Shown: one piece after another, positions 38,102 through 47,307 of the stretch | Layout of the letters: the number at the start of each line of letters is the position of its first letter | Numbering within the stretch: position 1 is the stretch's first letter | Assembly: GCA_937862905.1 (NCBI GenBank) | Contig: CALMCL010000016.1 | Span: forward strand, 1-51,377 | From: an uncultured Burkholderiaceae bacterium | Lineage (GTDB): Bacteria; Pseudomonadota; Gammaproteobacteria; Burkholderiales; Burkholderiaceae | Reading direction: 5' to 3' | DNA length: 51,377 nucleotides | The notes under the pieces: generated by a model | The model's input: only the letters and a program-made list of their open reading frames with translations | Told to the model about the DNA's origin: nothing | The model's database searches: none | Made by a program: the position numbers and the translations under genes

Positions 38102-38142
38102 TCATCAAGATGCCCATCACAACATGATGGGCATCTTGATGA
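38102..38142 (-). terminator. Perfect 18-bp hairpin after the BMP lipoprotein gene
   Basis: TCATCAAGATGCCCATCA and its exact reverse complement are separated by 5 nt. There is no T-run on either side, so it is more likely a 3'-end stabiliser or partial terminator than a classical terminator. It lies 15 bp beyond the binding-protein stop codon and about 140 bp before the ATPase start. Such hairpins can raise binding-protein levels over those of the membrane subunits. Confidence 0.75.
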
Positions 38143-38157
38143 GTTGACTGACGTTAT

Positions 38158-39207
38158 TTATTTACCATCACAGGCCACTTTGATTTTACCGTCAATGATG
38201 TCTTTTTTGATTTGAGCCACTTTGGTGCGCATGTCGTCGGTAACCAAAGCTTTATTGTGCTCATCATCCGCCCAGTCCACACCATTTTCAGCCAAACCCA
38301 AAGACACGGGGCCTGCTTTGAACTGCCCAGCAGCCGCTTCGGTGAATGCGTTTTTCACCGCCACATCCACCCGTTTGACCATTGAAGTCAACATCGTGCC
38401 AGGGAACAGGTAGTTTTGGTTGCTGTCCACGCCAATTGCGAATTTTTTATTGTCTTTGGCCGCTTGATAGACGCCATTGCCCGTGCCGCCTGCTGCTGCA
38501 AAAATCACATCCACACCACGGTCGAACTGGGCTTTTGCCAATTCACCACCTTTGGTTGGGTTATTCCATGCCTCGCCCGTTGTGCCGACCGTGCTTTTGA
38601 TGACTTCAGCTTTTGGATTGGCGTATTTCGCGCCCAGTTCGTAACCACACGAGAATTTACGAATCACAGGGATGTCCATGCCACCAATAAAACCCACTTT
38701 ACCAGAAGCGGACTTCATCGCCGCCAACGCGCCGACCAAGAAAGAACCTTCTTGTTCACGGAATTGCACCGATTTAACATTTGGCTGTTTGACCTCAGAA
38801 TCCACGATCACAAAGTTTGATTTGGGCAATTCTTTGGCGATTTTATCCAAGGCTTCTGCGCTGTTAAAACCCATGGTTACAACGGGGTTGCCACCGCGCT
38901 GCGCCATTTTACGCAGCACACCTTCAAGTTCTGTTGGATTTTTCAACTCAAAATCCATATAGCTTTTGCCCGTCTCTTTTTTGAAGGCTTCTGCACCATT
39001 GTAAGCGGACTCATTGAATGATTTATCAAATTTACCACCCGCATCAAAAATGATCGCTGGACCACTCGCTGGATCAACCTTGGCCTCTGTTTTAGCATCT
39101 GCCGCCGCAGCGGGTGCCGCAGCGTCTTTTGGTTTGTCTTTGGCACCGCATGCAGCCAAAGTTAAAGCGGTGAATGCTGAAGCCAATAAAATGTGTTTGC
39201 TAGTCAT
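38158..39207 (-). CDS. BMP-family nucleoside-binding lipoprotein
   Basis: A 349-residue substrate-binding lipoprotein. The signal peptide ends in the lipobox LAAC (Cys20), followed by a Lys/Ala/Asp-rich tether of about 30 residues. The mature domain carries GPAIIFDAGGKFDKSFNESAYNGAE near 58-82 and VGFIGGMDIPVIRKFSCGYELGAK near 175-198, features of the PnrA/BmpA purine-nucleoside-binding proteins. AAGGGG lies six bases before the chosen ATG; the longer reading upstream would bury the signal peptide. First gene of the nucleoside uptake operon. Confidence 0.93.
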   Translation of the reverse strand: MTSKHILLASAFTALTLAACGAKDKPKDAAAPAAAADAKTEAKVDPASGPAIIFDAGGKFDKSFNESAYNGAEAFKKETGKSYMDFELKNPTELEGVLRKMAQRGGNPVVTMGFNSAEALDKIAKELPKSNFVIVDSEVKQPNVKSVQFREQEGSFLVGALAAMKSASGKVGFIGGMDIPVIRKFSCGYELGAKYANPKAEVIKSTVGTTGEAWNNPTKGGELAKAQFDRGVDVIFAAAGGTGNGVYQAAKDNKKFAIGVDSNQNYLFPGTMLTSMVKRVDVAVKNAFTEAAAGQFKAGPVSLGLAENGVDWADDEHNKALVTDDMRTKVAQIKKDIIDGKIKVACDGK

Positions 39208-39670
39208 GTGCAACCCCTTATGTGTCCGACGACCGTCGAGTGCATTTCGCCGAGTTTTAGTTAAAATACGAGTACGATGTGTGTTTTTATACGACATTCA
39301 CTTAATCGTACATGATTTTTTACACATTTTCACCTGTTTTTGATGATTCATCGCAATTCCTAAATCAGTCCAATCAGAGCACCCGTTCATGTGGATTCAT
39401 ACTTGGTGAAAAGCCCAAGTGATTCGAGGTTTTGCTTGGGTCATGCCCCCTGACCTCTGCCATTTCGTTTAAATGATTAACAAGCCCACGGAGGCTTTAC
39501 GTCTTTGGCTTCACGGTGTTTGCCTTATTGGGAATGAGCTACACCTGCCTTTCTGCCCAAAACATCACGTTTAAAGCACATTAAAATAAAGCCTGCCAAA
39601 AGCAATGATTGGCGGTTGTGATTAACCAAATCTTCATTTGACATCGCCTCGCTTTCCCCGTAAAGTGACA
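39208..39670. other. Divergent intergenic region before the glycine riboswitch
   Basis: This 463-bp gap lies between the divergently read lipoprotein gene and the riboswitch. It should hold both promoters, but no strong -35/-10 pair stands out. Small inverted repeats are visible: ACTTGG-N8-CCAAGT near 39401-39421 and AAGCC-N6-GGCTT at 39483-39497. I see no gene with a ribosome site. Confidence 0.4.
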
Positions 39671-39861
39671 CCGTTCGTTAGGAGAGCATTGCTGTTCCAA
39701 TCTAATCAGCAATCGCCGAAGGTGAATTCCCAAAAAACTCTCAGGCAAAAGGACTATCGAACAGATGCACATCATTCTGGAGAGCGTCAGCACGCGCTGA
39801 CCACCGAAGGGGCGCGCAGAGACAAACTTTGCCATAATCTCTCAGGTACCAAGGACAGAAC
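39671..39861 (+). ncRNA. Tandem glycine riboswitch (two aptamers)
   Basis: Both aptamers are clear. The first has GGAGAG (39681), CGCCGAAGG (39714) and ACTCTCAGGCAAAAGGAC (39737-39753), closed by GTTCG/CGAAC. The second has CTGGAGAG (39777), ACCGAAGGGG and ATCTCTCAGGTACCAAGGAC (near 39838-39856), closed by TTCTG/CAGAA. The order gcvT-gcvH-gcvP downstream fits exactly: glycine binding turns on the glycine cleavage system. An AAGCCAC/GTGGCTT hairpin (39876-39900), with a CGGGA/TCCCG extension, follows and may be the expression platform close to the gcvT start. Confidence 0.95.
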
Positions 39862-39916
39862 GGGACTTTATTCACAAGCCACAGCACACCGCGTGGCTTT
39901 CCCGGGATGCACCACC

Positions 39917-41002
39917 ATGACTTTAAAACACACTGTTTTACACTCCACTCACATTGCCGCTCAAGCGCGCATGGTCGACTTTGGCGGCTGGGACATGCCC
40001 GTCAATTATGGCTCTCAAATCGAAGAACACCACACCGTCCGCAGCGATGCGGGCATGTTTGACGTCTCGCACATGCGTGTCGTGGACATCACAGGCGATA
40101 AAGCTCGTGATTTTTTACGCTATGTTTTGGCCAATAACGTCGATAAACTGCAAGTCGCGGGCAAAGCGTTGTACTCGTGCATGCTGCGCCCTACCGGCGG
40201 TGTGATTGATGATTTGATCGTTTACTATTTCAGTGAAGACTTCTTCCGCTTGGTGGTCAATGCAGGCACGGCCGATAAAGACATCGAGTGGTTGAGCGCA
40301 CAAAATGCCGATGGTCAATTCGGTCTGGTCATCGAGCCACGCCCTGATTTTGCCCTCATCGCGGTACAAGGCCCCAACGCGCGCGCCAAAGTATGGGCGA
40401 CCTTCCCATTCACACAAACGCCGTCCGAAAACCTCAAGCCGTTCAATGCTGCACGCATTGAACACGATGGCGGCGAATGGATGGTCGCTCGCACAGGTTA
40501 TACCGGCGAAGATGGCTTTGAAATTGCCGTTCCTGCGGCCATCGCAGCAGATGTCTGGGCTCAACTAACCGCCAATGGCGTTCGCCCCGCAGGCCTCGGT
40601 GCACGCGACACCCTGCGCCTCGAAGCGGGCATGAACCTGTACGGCCAAGACATGGATGAAACGGTTAACCCGCTCAATGCAGGTTTGGCATGGACGGTCG
40701 ATCTGGTTTCAGAGCGCGATTTCATCGGCAAGTCAGCCCTCAACCAATCGTCACAACTCGTCGGTTTGGTTTTACTGGACAAGGGCGTTTTGCGCAGCCA
40801 TCAAGCAGTTGAAACCACGCACGGCAAGGGTGAAACCACCAGTGGTACATTCAGCCCCACCATGCAACAGTCCATCGCATTCGCACGTGTGCCTGTGGGT
40901 GTTCAAATCGGCGACACCGTTCAAGTCATCATCCGCGACAAAAAACTCAATGCCAAAGTTGTCAAACTGCCATTTGTACGCAATGGCAAAGTTTTGGTTT
41001 AA
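39917..41002 (+). CDS. gcvT: Glycine cleavage T protein (aminomethyltransferase)
   Basis: A 361-residue tetrahydrofolate-dependent enzyme that takes the methylene group from the aminomethyl-lipoyl arm of GcvH and releases ammonia. [24 protein letters not shown] lies near 17-40, [10 protein letters not shown] near 46, [12 protein letters not shown] near 95 and the EDGFEIAVP segment near 200. The ATG at 39917 has only a weak ribosome site, which suits a riboswitch-controlled start. The open frame continues upstream through the riboswitch, but that part is not coding. Confidence 0.96.
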   Translation: MTLKHTVLHSTHIAAQARMVDFGGWDMPVNYGSQIEEHHTVRSDAGMFDVSHMRVVDITGDKARDFLRYVLANNVDKLQVAGKALYSCMLRPTGGVIDDLIVYYFSEDFFRLVVNAGTADKDIEWLSAQNADGQFGLVIEPRPDFALIAVQGPNARAKVWATFPFTQTPSENLKPFNAARIEHDGGEWMVARTGYTGEDGFEIAVPAAIAADVWAQLTANGVRPAGLGARDTLRLEAGMNLYGQDMDETVNPLNAGLAWTVDLVSERDFIGKSALNQSSQLVGLVLLDKGVLRSHQAVETTHGKGETTSGTFSPTMQQSIAFARVPVGVQIGDTVQVIIRDKKLNAKVVKLPFVRNGKVLV

Positions 41003-41004
41003 AA

Positions 41005-41130
41005 TCATGACCATGCCCGCCATCCCCGTGCAAGTGAAAATCCAGTCCAATGTGCAGCATGTATTAACCACTTTGGCATCAGCGGTGCGCTCTGCGCCCT
41101 TCGGGATTCCCACTTATGCGGGCATGACGG
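41005..41130. repeat. Degenerate inverted pair of a small dispersed repeat
   Basis: CATGCCCGC...AAGTGAAAATCC (41012-41043) and, inverted, GGGATTCCCACTT..GCGGGCATG (41103-41126) frame the gcvT-gcvH gap. The wording resembles the ATTCCCGC/GCGGGAAT repeats common in beta- and gammaproteobacteria, so this may be an old miniature element or REP-like pair. The two arms are about 70 nt apart and imperfect. Confidence 0.5.
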
Positions 41131-41178
41131 ATTTGTAAACGCAATCTCCATTTTCATCATTTCAAAAAAGGATTTCAC

Positions 41179-41559
41179 ATGTCAGTCAATCAAACCCTCA
41201 AATACGCCGCCAGCCACGAATGGATCAATGTCGAAGCCGACGGCACCATCACCGTGGGCATTTCCGATCACGCCCAAGCCGCTTTGGGTGACATCGTGTT
41301 CCTCGAATTGCCAGAAGCAGGCCTTGAAGTGAGTCAAGAAGAAGCGATCGCCGTCGTCGAGTCGGTCAAAGCCGCCAGCGACATTTACGCCCCCGTCAGC
41401 GGCACAATCATTGCCCGCAACGATGCAATCGCCGACACGCCTGAAGCCATCAATGACAAGCCTTATGACAGCTGGTTATTCAAGATCAAACCAAGCAATC
41501 TGGCCGATGTTGAGGGCTTGTTAACGGCCGAAGCTTATGCGGCCAGCATTGGCGAATAA
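41179..41559 (+). CDS. gcvH: Glycine cleavage H protein
   Basis: A 126-residue lipoyl carrier that shuttles the aminomethyl group between GcvP, GcvT and Lpd. The lipoyl lysine is Lys64 in [20 protein letters not shown] near the N-terminus and the C-terminal DSWLFKIKP are typical. AAAAGGA stands before the ATG. No lpd gene follows, so the L subunit must be encoded elsewhere. Confidence 0.97.
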   Translation: MSVNQTLKYAASHEWINVEADGTITVGISDHAQAALGDIVFLELPEAGLEVSQEEAIAVVESVKAASDIYAPVSGTIIARNDAIADTPEAINDKPYDSWLFKIKPSNLADVEGLLTAEAYAASIGE

Positions 41560-41580
41560 ACCAAAACGATGAATTGAATG

Positions 41581-41705
41581 TGCATGGGTGGCGATGGCTG
41601 AATTCAACCCATCCCATGCAAAGTTGTTTGCCCAGAGCATGAGCAAACCCATCGCGCTTATCACCCACCCACCTGCTGTTTGGGTCTCCCCAAAGCAGGT
41701 TTTAC
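41581..41705 (+). terminator. Two hairpins between gcvH and gcvP, the second terminator-like
   Basis: TGCATGGG / CCCATGCA (41581-41588 / 41613-41620) is a first stem. ACCTGC-TG-TTTGGG-TCTC-CCCAAA-GCAGGT (41671-41700) is a second, stronger one followed by TTTTACTTTTT. It could attenuate gcvP relative to gcvT and gcvH; since gcvP has no other clear promoter, read-through must occur. Confidence 0.6.
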
Positions 41706-41721
41706 TTTTTGGGACCCCTTT

Positions 41722-44553
41722 ATGACCAGCACCACTTTCGCCGCCCGCCACATCGCGCCCGACGTTTCCGATCAATCTCACATGCTGCACACCTTGGGTT
41801 ATGGCTCATTGGATGAGTTCATTGCCGCCGTTGTGCCCGACAACATCCGCCGTGACAACATGGCTTTGGGTGAATTCACCCGCGGCTATTCTGAAGAAGC
41901 AGCCATTGCTCGCCTGCGCGAACATGCCGATCAAAACCAAGTACTGAAGAGCTTCATTGGTCAAGGTTACTACGGCACGCACACACCTGCCGTCATCCTG
42001 CGCAATGTGTTGGAAAACCCCGCATGGTACACAGCCTACACGCCCTACCAGCCTGAAATTTCACAAGGTCGCCTCGAGGCGTTGTTGAACTATCAACAAA
42101 TGATCATCGACTTGACGGGCATGGACATTGCCAACGCATCAATGCTCGACGAAGCCACAGCCGCCGCAGAAGCCATGACACTCGCGCTGCGCAATTCAAA
42201 ATTAAAAAATGATATTTTTTACGTCTCCGAAGACATTTTTCCGCAAACCCTTGAAGTCATCCAAACCCGCGCCAAACCACTGGGCATTGAAGTGCGTGTG
42301 GTGGCCAATTTGGACGAGGCGATCAGCAACGATTGTTTTGCAGTTTTGGTGCAATACCCCGCAGCCAGTGGCGCATTGAACGATTACAGTGAACTCGCGA
42401 CCGCAGCACACGCACAAGGTAAAGCGGTCATCGCCTGCTCGGATTTACTCGCGTTAACCCAGCTCAAATCACCTGCGGAATGGGGTGCGGACATCGTCAT
42501 CGGCAACACACAACGTTTCGGTGTGCCTTTCGGTTTCGGTGGCCCACACGCCGCTTTCATGGCAACCAAAGATGCATTTAAACGCTCCATGCCTGGTCGC
42601 TTGGTCGGCGTATCCGTTGACGCACAAGGCAACCCCGCATTGCGTCTCGCGTTGCAAACCCGCGAACAACACATTCGCCGCGAAAAAGCCACTTCGAATA
42701 TTTGTACGGCTCAAGCTTTATTGGCGATCATGGCCAGCATGTATGCGGTTTATCACGGCCCCGATGGTTTGAAAAAAATCGGCGCGCGCGTGCACCATTT
42801 GACCTCATCGGTCGCAGCGGCACTGACCGCAGCCCATGTCACAGTGGTCAACAACACATGGTTCGATACATTGACACTCAAAGTCAAAGACGCATCGACA
42901 TTGCACCACGCTGCACATGCGGCAGGCTTGAATTTACGCGCCATTGATGCGCAGCATGTTGGCGTTTCAATTGATGAAACCACCACTGCGGCGGACATCC
43001 ATGCCCTGCTCACCTTGTTTGATGCCGCCCCCGTACACCACGATGCAGATACCATTCCTGCCGCGTTGCGTCGTGAAAGCGCATTTTTGACGCATCCTGT
43101 TTTCAACACGCACCATTCAGAGCACGCGATGTTGCGCTATTTGCGCGAGTTGTCAGACAAAGATTTGGCGCTCGACCGCACCATGATTCCGCTGGGTTCG
43201 TGCACAATGAAGCTCAACGCCACCAGTGAAATGCTGCCCGTGACGTGGCCTGAGTTTGGGCACATCCACCCATTCGCACCCAACTCACAAACAGCCGGTT
43301 ACCGCGCCATGATTCAAGAAGTTGAAGCCATGCTGGTCGCCGCAACAGGCTACGCCGCAGTCAGCTTGCAACCAAACGCAGGCTCGCAAGGCGAATACGC
43401 AGGTTTGCTCATCATTCAAAAATACCACGCCAGTCGTGGCGAATCACACCGCAACATTTGTCTCATCCCTTCATCGGCACACGGCACCAACCCAGCTTCC
43501 GCTGCAATGGTGGGCATGAGCGTGGTCGTGGTCGCCTGTGATGAGCGCGGCAACGTTGACGTGGCGGACTTGAAAGCCAAAGCCGAACAACACAGCGCGA
43601 ACCTCGCCGCTTTGATGATCACCTATCCATCAACACACGGTGTATTCGAGAAAAGCATCACCGAAATTTGCGACACCGTGCACGCGCACGGTGGCCAAGT
43701 CTACGTTGACGGTGCCAACATGAACGCCATGGTCGGGCTGTGCGCACCGGGTCAATTTGGTGGCGATGTCTCGCATTTGAATTTGCATAAAACCTTCGCC
43801 ATCCCTCATGGCGGTGGCGGTCCTGGCATCGGCCCCGTCTGTGTTGCAGCACATTTGGAACAATTTTTACCGAACCTCAACGCCATCGGCTACCAACGCG
43901 ATGCGCATGGCATCGGTGCCATCTCTGCTGCACCTTACGGCAGCGCAGGCGTATTGCCGATCACATGGATGTACATTGCCATGATGGGTGCGGCGGGTCT
44001 AACTGAAGCCTCAAAAGTGGCCATTTTATCTGCCAATTATTTGGCAAAATGCATCTCTCAGCATTTTCCGATCCTCTACACGGCTGAAAACGGTCTCGTT
44101 GCCCATGAATGCATCGTTGATGTCCGTGGCGTAAAAGAGACCGCAGGCATCACCGTCGATGACATTGCCAAACGCTTGATGGATTTTGGTTTCCACGCCC
44201 CGACCATGAGCTTCCCTGTCGCTGGCACACTCATGATCGAGCCAACCGAATCGGAGCCGCTTGCTGAACTCGACCGCTTCATCACCGCCTTCGCCACCAT
44301 TCGTGCCGAAATCGCTCAGGTTGAAGCAGGCGAATTGCCCGCCGAGGACAATCCTTTGAAACATGCACCTCACACCGCAGCGGTTGTGTGTGCAAATGAA
44401 TGGACACACGCCTATCCACGCGAACAAGCCGCATATCCTGTTGCGTCATTGCGCACCCGAAAGTACTGGCCACCTGTGGCTCGGGTGGACAATGTGTACG
44501 GCGATCGAAATTTGTTTTGCAGCTGCATACCCGTAGGTGAATATGAGGCCTAA
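41722..44553 (+). CDS. gcvP: Glycine dehydrogenase, decarboxylating (P protein)
   Basis: A 943-residue single-chain P protein that decarboxylates glycine and loads the remaining aminomethyl group on GcvH. Both halves of the fused type are present. The pyridoxal-phosphate lysine is in [18 protein letters not shown] near residue 689, and the glycine-rich loop [13 protein letters not shown] near 500. The ATG at 41722 follows a weak site (GGGACC). Strong terminator downstream. Confidence 0.97.
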   Translation: MTSTTFAARHIAPDVSDQSHMLHTLGYGSLDEFIAAVVPDNIRRDNMALGEFTRGYSEEAAIARLREHADQNQVLKSFIGQGYYGTHTPAVILRNVLENPAWYTAYTPYQPEISQGRLEALLNYQQMIIDLTGMDIANASMLDEATAAAEAMTLALRNSKLKNDIFYVSEDIFPQTLEVIQTRAKPLGIEVRVVANLDEAISNDCFAVLVQYPAASGALNDYSELATAAHAQGKAVIACSDLLALTQLKSPAEWGADIVIGNTQRFGVPFGFGGPHAAFMATKDAFKRSMPGRLVGVSVDAQGNPALRLALQTREQHIRREKATSNICTAQALLAIMASMYAVYHGPDGLKKIGARVHHLTSSVAAALTAAHVTVVNNTWFDTLTLKVKDASTLHHAAHAAGLNLRAIDAQHVGVSIDETTTAADIHALLTLFDAAPVHHDADTIPAALRRESAFLTHPVFNTHHSEHAMLRYLRELSDKDLALDRTMIPLGSCTMKLNATSEMLPVTWPEFGHIHPFAPNSQTAGYRAMIQEVEAMLVAATGYAAVSLQPNAGSQGEYAGLLIIQKYHASRGESHRNICLIPSSAHGTNPASAAMVGMSVVVVACDERGNVDVADLKAKAEQHSANLAALMITYPSTHGVFEKSITEICDTVHAHGGQVYVDGANMNAMVGLCAPGQFGGDVSHLNLHKTFAIPHGGGGPGIGPVCVAAHLEQFLPNLNAIGYQRDAHGIGAISAAPYGSAGVLPITWMYIAMMGAAGLTEASKVAILSANYLAKCISQHFPILYTAENGLVAHECIVDVRGVKETAGITVDDIAKRLMDFGFHAPTMSFPVAGTLMIEPTESEPLAELDRFITAFATIRAEIAQVEAGELPAEDNPLKHAPHTAAVVCANEWTHAYPREQAAYPVASLRTRKYWPPVARVDNVYGDRNLFCSCIPVGEYEA

Positions 44554-44570
44554 ACATATGAGGTCTAAGC

Positions 44571-44610
44571 AATAATAAAATCCCGCATGCACATGCGGGA
44601 TTTTATTATT
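44571..44610. terminator. Bidirectional terminator between gcvP and a convergent GT2 gene
   Basis: AATAATAAAATCCCGCATG-CA-CATGCGGGATTTTATTATT is a perfect 19-bp palindrome. T-runs on both strands serve gcvP from the left and the minus-strand gene from the right. Confidence 0.93.
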
Positions 44611-44711
44611 CATGGGCTGTCCTTAAAGACAAGGCCAAATGCCAGCATCAACCCTCATTGACACAATATTGTGACGCAACAAATACGCTGCTTTATCGCT
44701 GACCGCACGCA

Positions 44712-45527
44712 TTACGATGTTTTTTCAACGACCACAAGCGGCACCACTTTACCATCATTGTCTTGACCAAGCATTTGGCGAACGTCACGTAAACTTTGTT
44801 TAATGCGTTCAGTGACGGCATCGGCGGCTTGCACATCGGCTGCGGTGATGTGCTCGGGTTGTTGAGCGTAAAGGAGTCCATTGAGCATGCGTTCACCGTG
44901 GCTGCCTGTTTTATGACGGTAGTGAACACCCGGTTGATCAAACAGGGTACCAATGGTCAGGCTGTCATTATATAAGGCAAGGTTAAAAGCGATGTCTTCG
45001 CCACCAAAGCATTTAAAAAGGTCATCGTGTGGGAATCCACCTGCGGCCAAGTAGATGCTGCGTTTGATAACGAGGTTGCCAGCGCCAAGCATTTCGATGC
45101 GCCACCACGCTTGGGCGAATTGCTCATGCGCGGTGTAATGTTCAGGCCAAGCGAGCGGGTGGAAAGCAAGGTGAATGGCAGCGAGTTCAGGCATGGCACG
45201 AAAAGCGTGGGCGGGCGCATCAAGGGCGTAGCGCTCATACACATCATCGGCATCGAGAAAGGCAATGTGGGGTTCATTGACATGCAACGCACCCCAGTTG
45301 CGCGCGAGGGATGCACCGCTGCGGGTGGGCATACACAGAAGCCTGATTTTATCTGGGTGTTGGCATGCGAGTTGCTCAGCGATGTGGCGACTGTGGTCGG
45401 TGGACTGATCGTCGATGATCCAGATGCTGCTGACAGCGACTTGCATCAGTGCGCTGTGAACGGCTTCGGCAAGGGTGTCCGCGGCGTTGTAACATGGGAT
45501 GATAACGGCAATGTGAGGTGTGCTCAT
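44712..45527 (-). CDS. GT2-family glycosyltransferase
   Basis: A 271-residue inverting glycosyltransferase with a GT-A fold. VIIPCYNAADTLAEAVHSAL is near residue 9, DDQSTD near 39, the LDADDVYE metal motif near 94 and GGEDIAFNLAL (catalytic acidic pair) near 175. No membrane helix is seen, so it is a soluble or peripheral enzyme. It stands alone, far from the polysaccharide operon; it could modify LPS core or a protein. Substrate unknown. Confidence 0.85.
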   Translation of the reverse strand: MSTPHIAVIIPCYNAADTLAEAVHSALMQVAVSSIWIIDDQSTDHSRHIAEQLACQHPDKIRLLCMPTRSGASLARNWGALHVNEPHIAFLDADDVYERYALDAPAHAFRAMPELAAIHLAFHPLAWPEHYTAHEQFAQAWWRIEMLGAGNLVIKRSIYLAAGGFPHDDLFKCFGGEDIAFNLALYNDSLTIGTLFDQPGVHYRHKTGSHGERMLNGLLYAQQPEHITAADVQAADAVTERIKQSLRDVRQMLGQDNDGKVVPLVVVEKTS

Positions 45528-45721
45528 GCGTGCTTTCGTCGTATCGAGAGGGTGTGCAGGAAGGTGTGCTCAGTGTAAAGGAGTGTCGATGCATTGACTT
45601 CATTTTTGAAGCCCTTCATCCATAAAAGTAACATTTCAGTACAATTCCCTTTACATAAATGTCATGTTTGGGATTAGAATATTTACGTGGCTGGAGATGC
45701 CATGACGTTCCGATGTTGCTT

Positions 45722-45744
45722 GGGCACAGCGGTCGCAGTGCCCA
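45722..45744 (+). promoter_or_regulatory. Inverted repeat before the CBS-domain gene
   Basis: GGGCAC ... GTGCCC is a 6-bp stem with an 11-nt loop, about 30 bp before the ATG at 45772. It may be a leader hairpin; no function can be assigned. Confidence 0.35.
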
Positions 45745-45771
45745 TTATTCCCATTTAAAAAAGAGGCCATC

Positions 45772-46362
45772 ATGTCCATTGATCATTACCCCGCTCTGAC
45801 AGAAATTAATTTAAAAGGTGTTGCCGTTTACGCGCAACCCCCTAAGCGTGCGCACAATGAAGTGTCCCTCACTTCCAGTGCGACAGAGGTGATGACAGAT
45901 TTCCACCACCATCCAGCAATCACCATACAGTCTGACATTTCAATTGACGATGCCAATGCGAAAATGATTTCATTTGGAATTCGCTCTTTGTTGGTGACGA
46001 ACAGCAGCGACCAGATCATCGGCATCATGACGGCCACGGATATTTTAGGCGAAAAACCGATGAAGGTTTTACAACAGCGCGGTGGACGTCACCAAGACAT
46101 CACCGTGTATGATGTGATGACGGCCAGCGATCGTTTGTTTTTTGTGCATTATGATGATTTAAAAAATGCGAAAGTTGGTCATGTGCTGCAAACATTAAAG
46201 CAATCAGGTCGCCAACACACATTGGTGTTAGAGGAAGATGATGCGGGCAATGAAATTGTGCGTGGCATCGTCTCTGCGGCACAGATTGCACGTCAGCTGG
46301 GCTTATCGCATCACGGGGATGTCGCACGCACGTTCATGGAAGTTGAACACGCATTGAAATAA
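45772..46362 (+). CDS. CBS-domain pair protein, function unknown
   Basis: A 196-residue cytoplasmic protein with two CBS motifs. The first runs from about residue 39 (VMTDFHHHPAITI) to 90 (GIMTATDILG), the second from about 112 (YDVMTASDRLFFVHYDDL) to 175 (RGIVSAAQIARQLG). CBS pairs bind adenine nucleotides and act as energy sensors or regulatory tails. There is no catalytic domain, and the first 38 residues are unremarkable. AAGAGG precedes the ATG. It is a single gene with its own terminator. Confidence 0.85.
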   Translation: MSIDHYPALTEINLKGVAVYAQPPKRAHNEVSLTSSATEVMTDFHHHPAITIQSDISIDDANAKMISFGIRSLLVTNSSDQIIGIMTATDILGEKPMKVLQQRGGRHQDITVYDVMTASDRLFFVHYDDLKNAKVGHVLQTLKQSGRQHTLVLEEDDAGNEIVRGIVSAAQIARQLGLSHHGDVARTFMEVEHALK

Positions 46363-46669
46363 GATGTGAGGGCAACGTGGCTTCATCACCCAGCCATGAT
46401 ATAAATAAAACATTCAGACCAAAAATCCCGTTGAAACGGGATTTTTTTGCGTCGATACGATGGCTTTTGACATGAACAAAAGAGGATGGGACAATAAAAA
46501 GCCGCTTAAGCTTGCATATTAGTTCAGAATTTGATATATTTCTTTAAGGATATTCATATATCTTTATGGCTACCTCTGACGTCAGGCAAACAAATGAACT
46601 GACTTTAAGAAATATTCAGCCATATGTTATCAATTCTTTTTATTTTTCCAAATCCATACAGGAGTTTTT
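46363..46669. other. Gap with terminator and AT-rich promoter region
   Basis: Besides the terminator at 46421 this gap holds an AT-rich inverted repeat, GATATAT (46533-46539) and ATATATC (46556-46562), upstream of the exported protein. The region probably holds the promoter, but no clear -35 is visible. Confidence 0.45.
46421..46448 (+). terminator. Rho-independent terminator of the CBS-domain gene
   Basis: AAAAATCCCGTT-GA-AACGGGATTTTTTT, a perfect stem with A and T runs, about 60 bp past the stop codon. Confidence 0.9.
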
Positions 46670-47209
46670 ATGCGAACGTCTTTACAGATACTGTCTACAC
46701 TGCTGGCGGCTCACATCGCCATCACCGCACAAGCACAAGTTTTGGACACCACCCTCCCCCCAAGCACGGCCACAGAAACAACGACGGCACCAACGATGGC
46801 TCCATCAACAGCAACAGCTCCATCAACGGCATCATCGACAGCCACAGCAACACCTGCCACCACACCAGCCGAAGCAAGTCCAGCGACTGCAACCGTTGAA
46901 CCCATTGCCCCAAAAACACCGGCAACGCCAACTACGGCTGTGACTTCCAACAAGTCAATCACCCATTGGTTGTGCGGCGAGAAAGCCACGCCGTTGTTGC
47001 TGACCAACGATGACACCAAAGGTTTAATAGAAATTGGCAACAGCACTGTCGAAATGAACCATGTGCCCACCGAACAGGGTGTGAGCTACAGTGCCGCTGA
47101 TGGCTCGGGTGCGAGCTTCACCATCATGAACAATGCCGCAGTGCTTGTTGCTGTCAATAAAGACAAAACCTCATGTGCTTTGGTTGAGCAACCTGCTGTG
47201 ACCCAATAA
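46670..47209 (+). CDS. Exported protein with Thr/Ala/Pro linker and MliC-like C-terminal domain
   Basis: A 179-residue protein. Residues 1-23 are a Sec signal (TAQAQV at the likely cut). Residues 24-95 are almost only Thr, Ala, Pro and Ser, a disordered linker, possibly O-glycosylated or spanning the cell wall layer. Residues 100-179 form a small domain starting THWLCGEKATPLLLTND with a SYSAADGSGASFTIMNNAAVL segment, which resembles MliC-type inhibitors of C-type lysozyme, with one Cys at each end (LCGE, SCALVE) for a disulfide. GGAG lies five bases before the ATG. The lysozyme link is tentative. Confidence 0.6.
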   Translation: MRTSLQILSTLLAAHIAITAQAQVLDTTLPPSTATETTTAPTMAPSTATAPSTASSTATATPATTPAEASPATATVEPIAPKTPATPTTAVTSNKSITHWLCGEKATPLLLTNDDTKGLIEIGNSTVEMNHVPTEQGVSYSAADGSGASFTIMNNAAVLVAVNKDKTSCALVEQPAVTQ

Positions 47210-47235
47210 CACATACACCATCGTGACTCCCTCTA

Positions 47236-47277
47236 ACCGTGCATCGCTTGCTTTAACCGTGGTGCACGGTATTTTTT
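47236..47277 (+). terminator. Rho-independent terminator after the MliC-like gene
   Basis: ACCGTGCA (47236-47243) and TGCACGGT (47263-47270), a perfect 8-bp stem with a 19-nt loop, followed by six T. Confidence 0.7.
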
Positions 47278-47307
47278 ATAGGCGTATGCAGCATCCACAG
47301 GTTTAAA

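Noticed and set aside
39638..39916. Open reading frame extending upstream of gcvT
   Set aside because: The stretch is the tandem glycine riboswitch; its reading through is chance.
46566..46943. Long low-complexity open frame rich in Gln, Pro and His
   Set aside because: It is another frame of the Thr/Ala/Pro-coding stalk of the exported protein and has no ribosome site.
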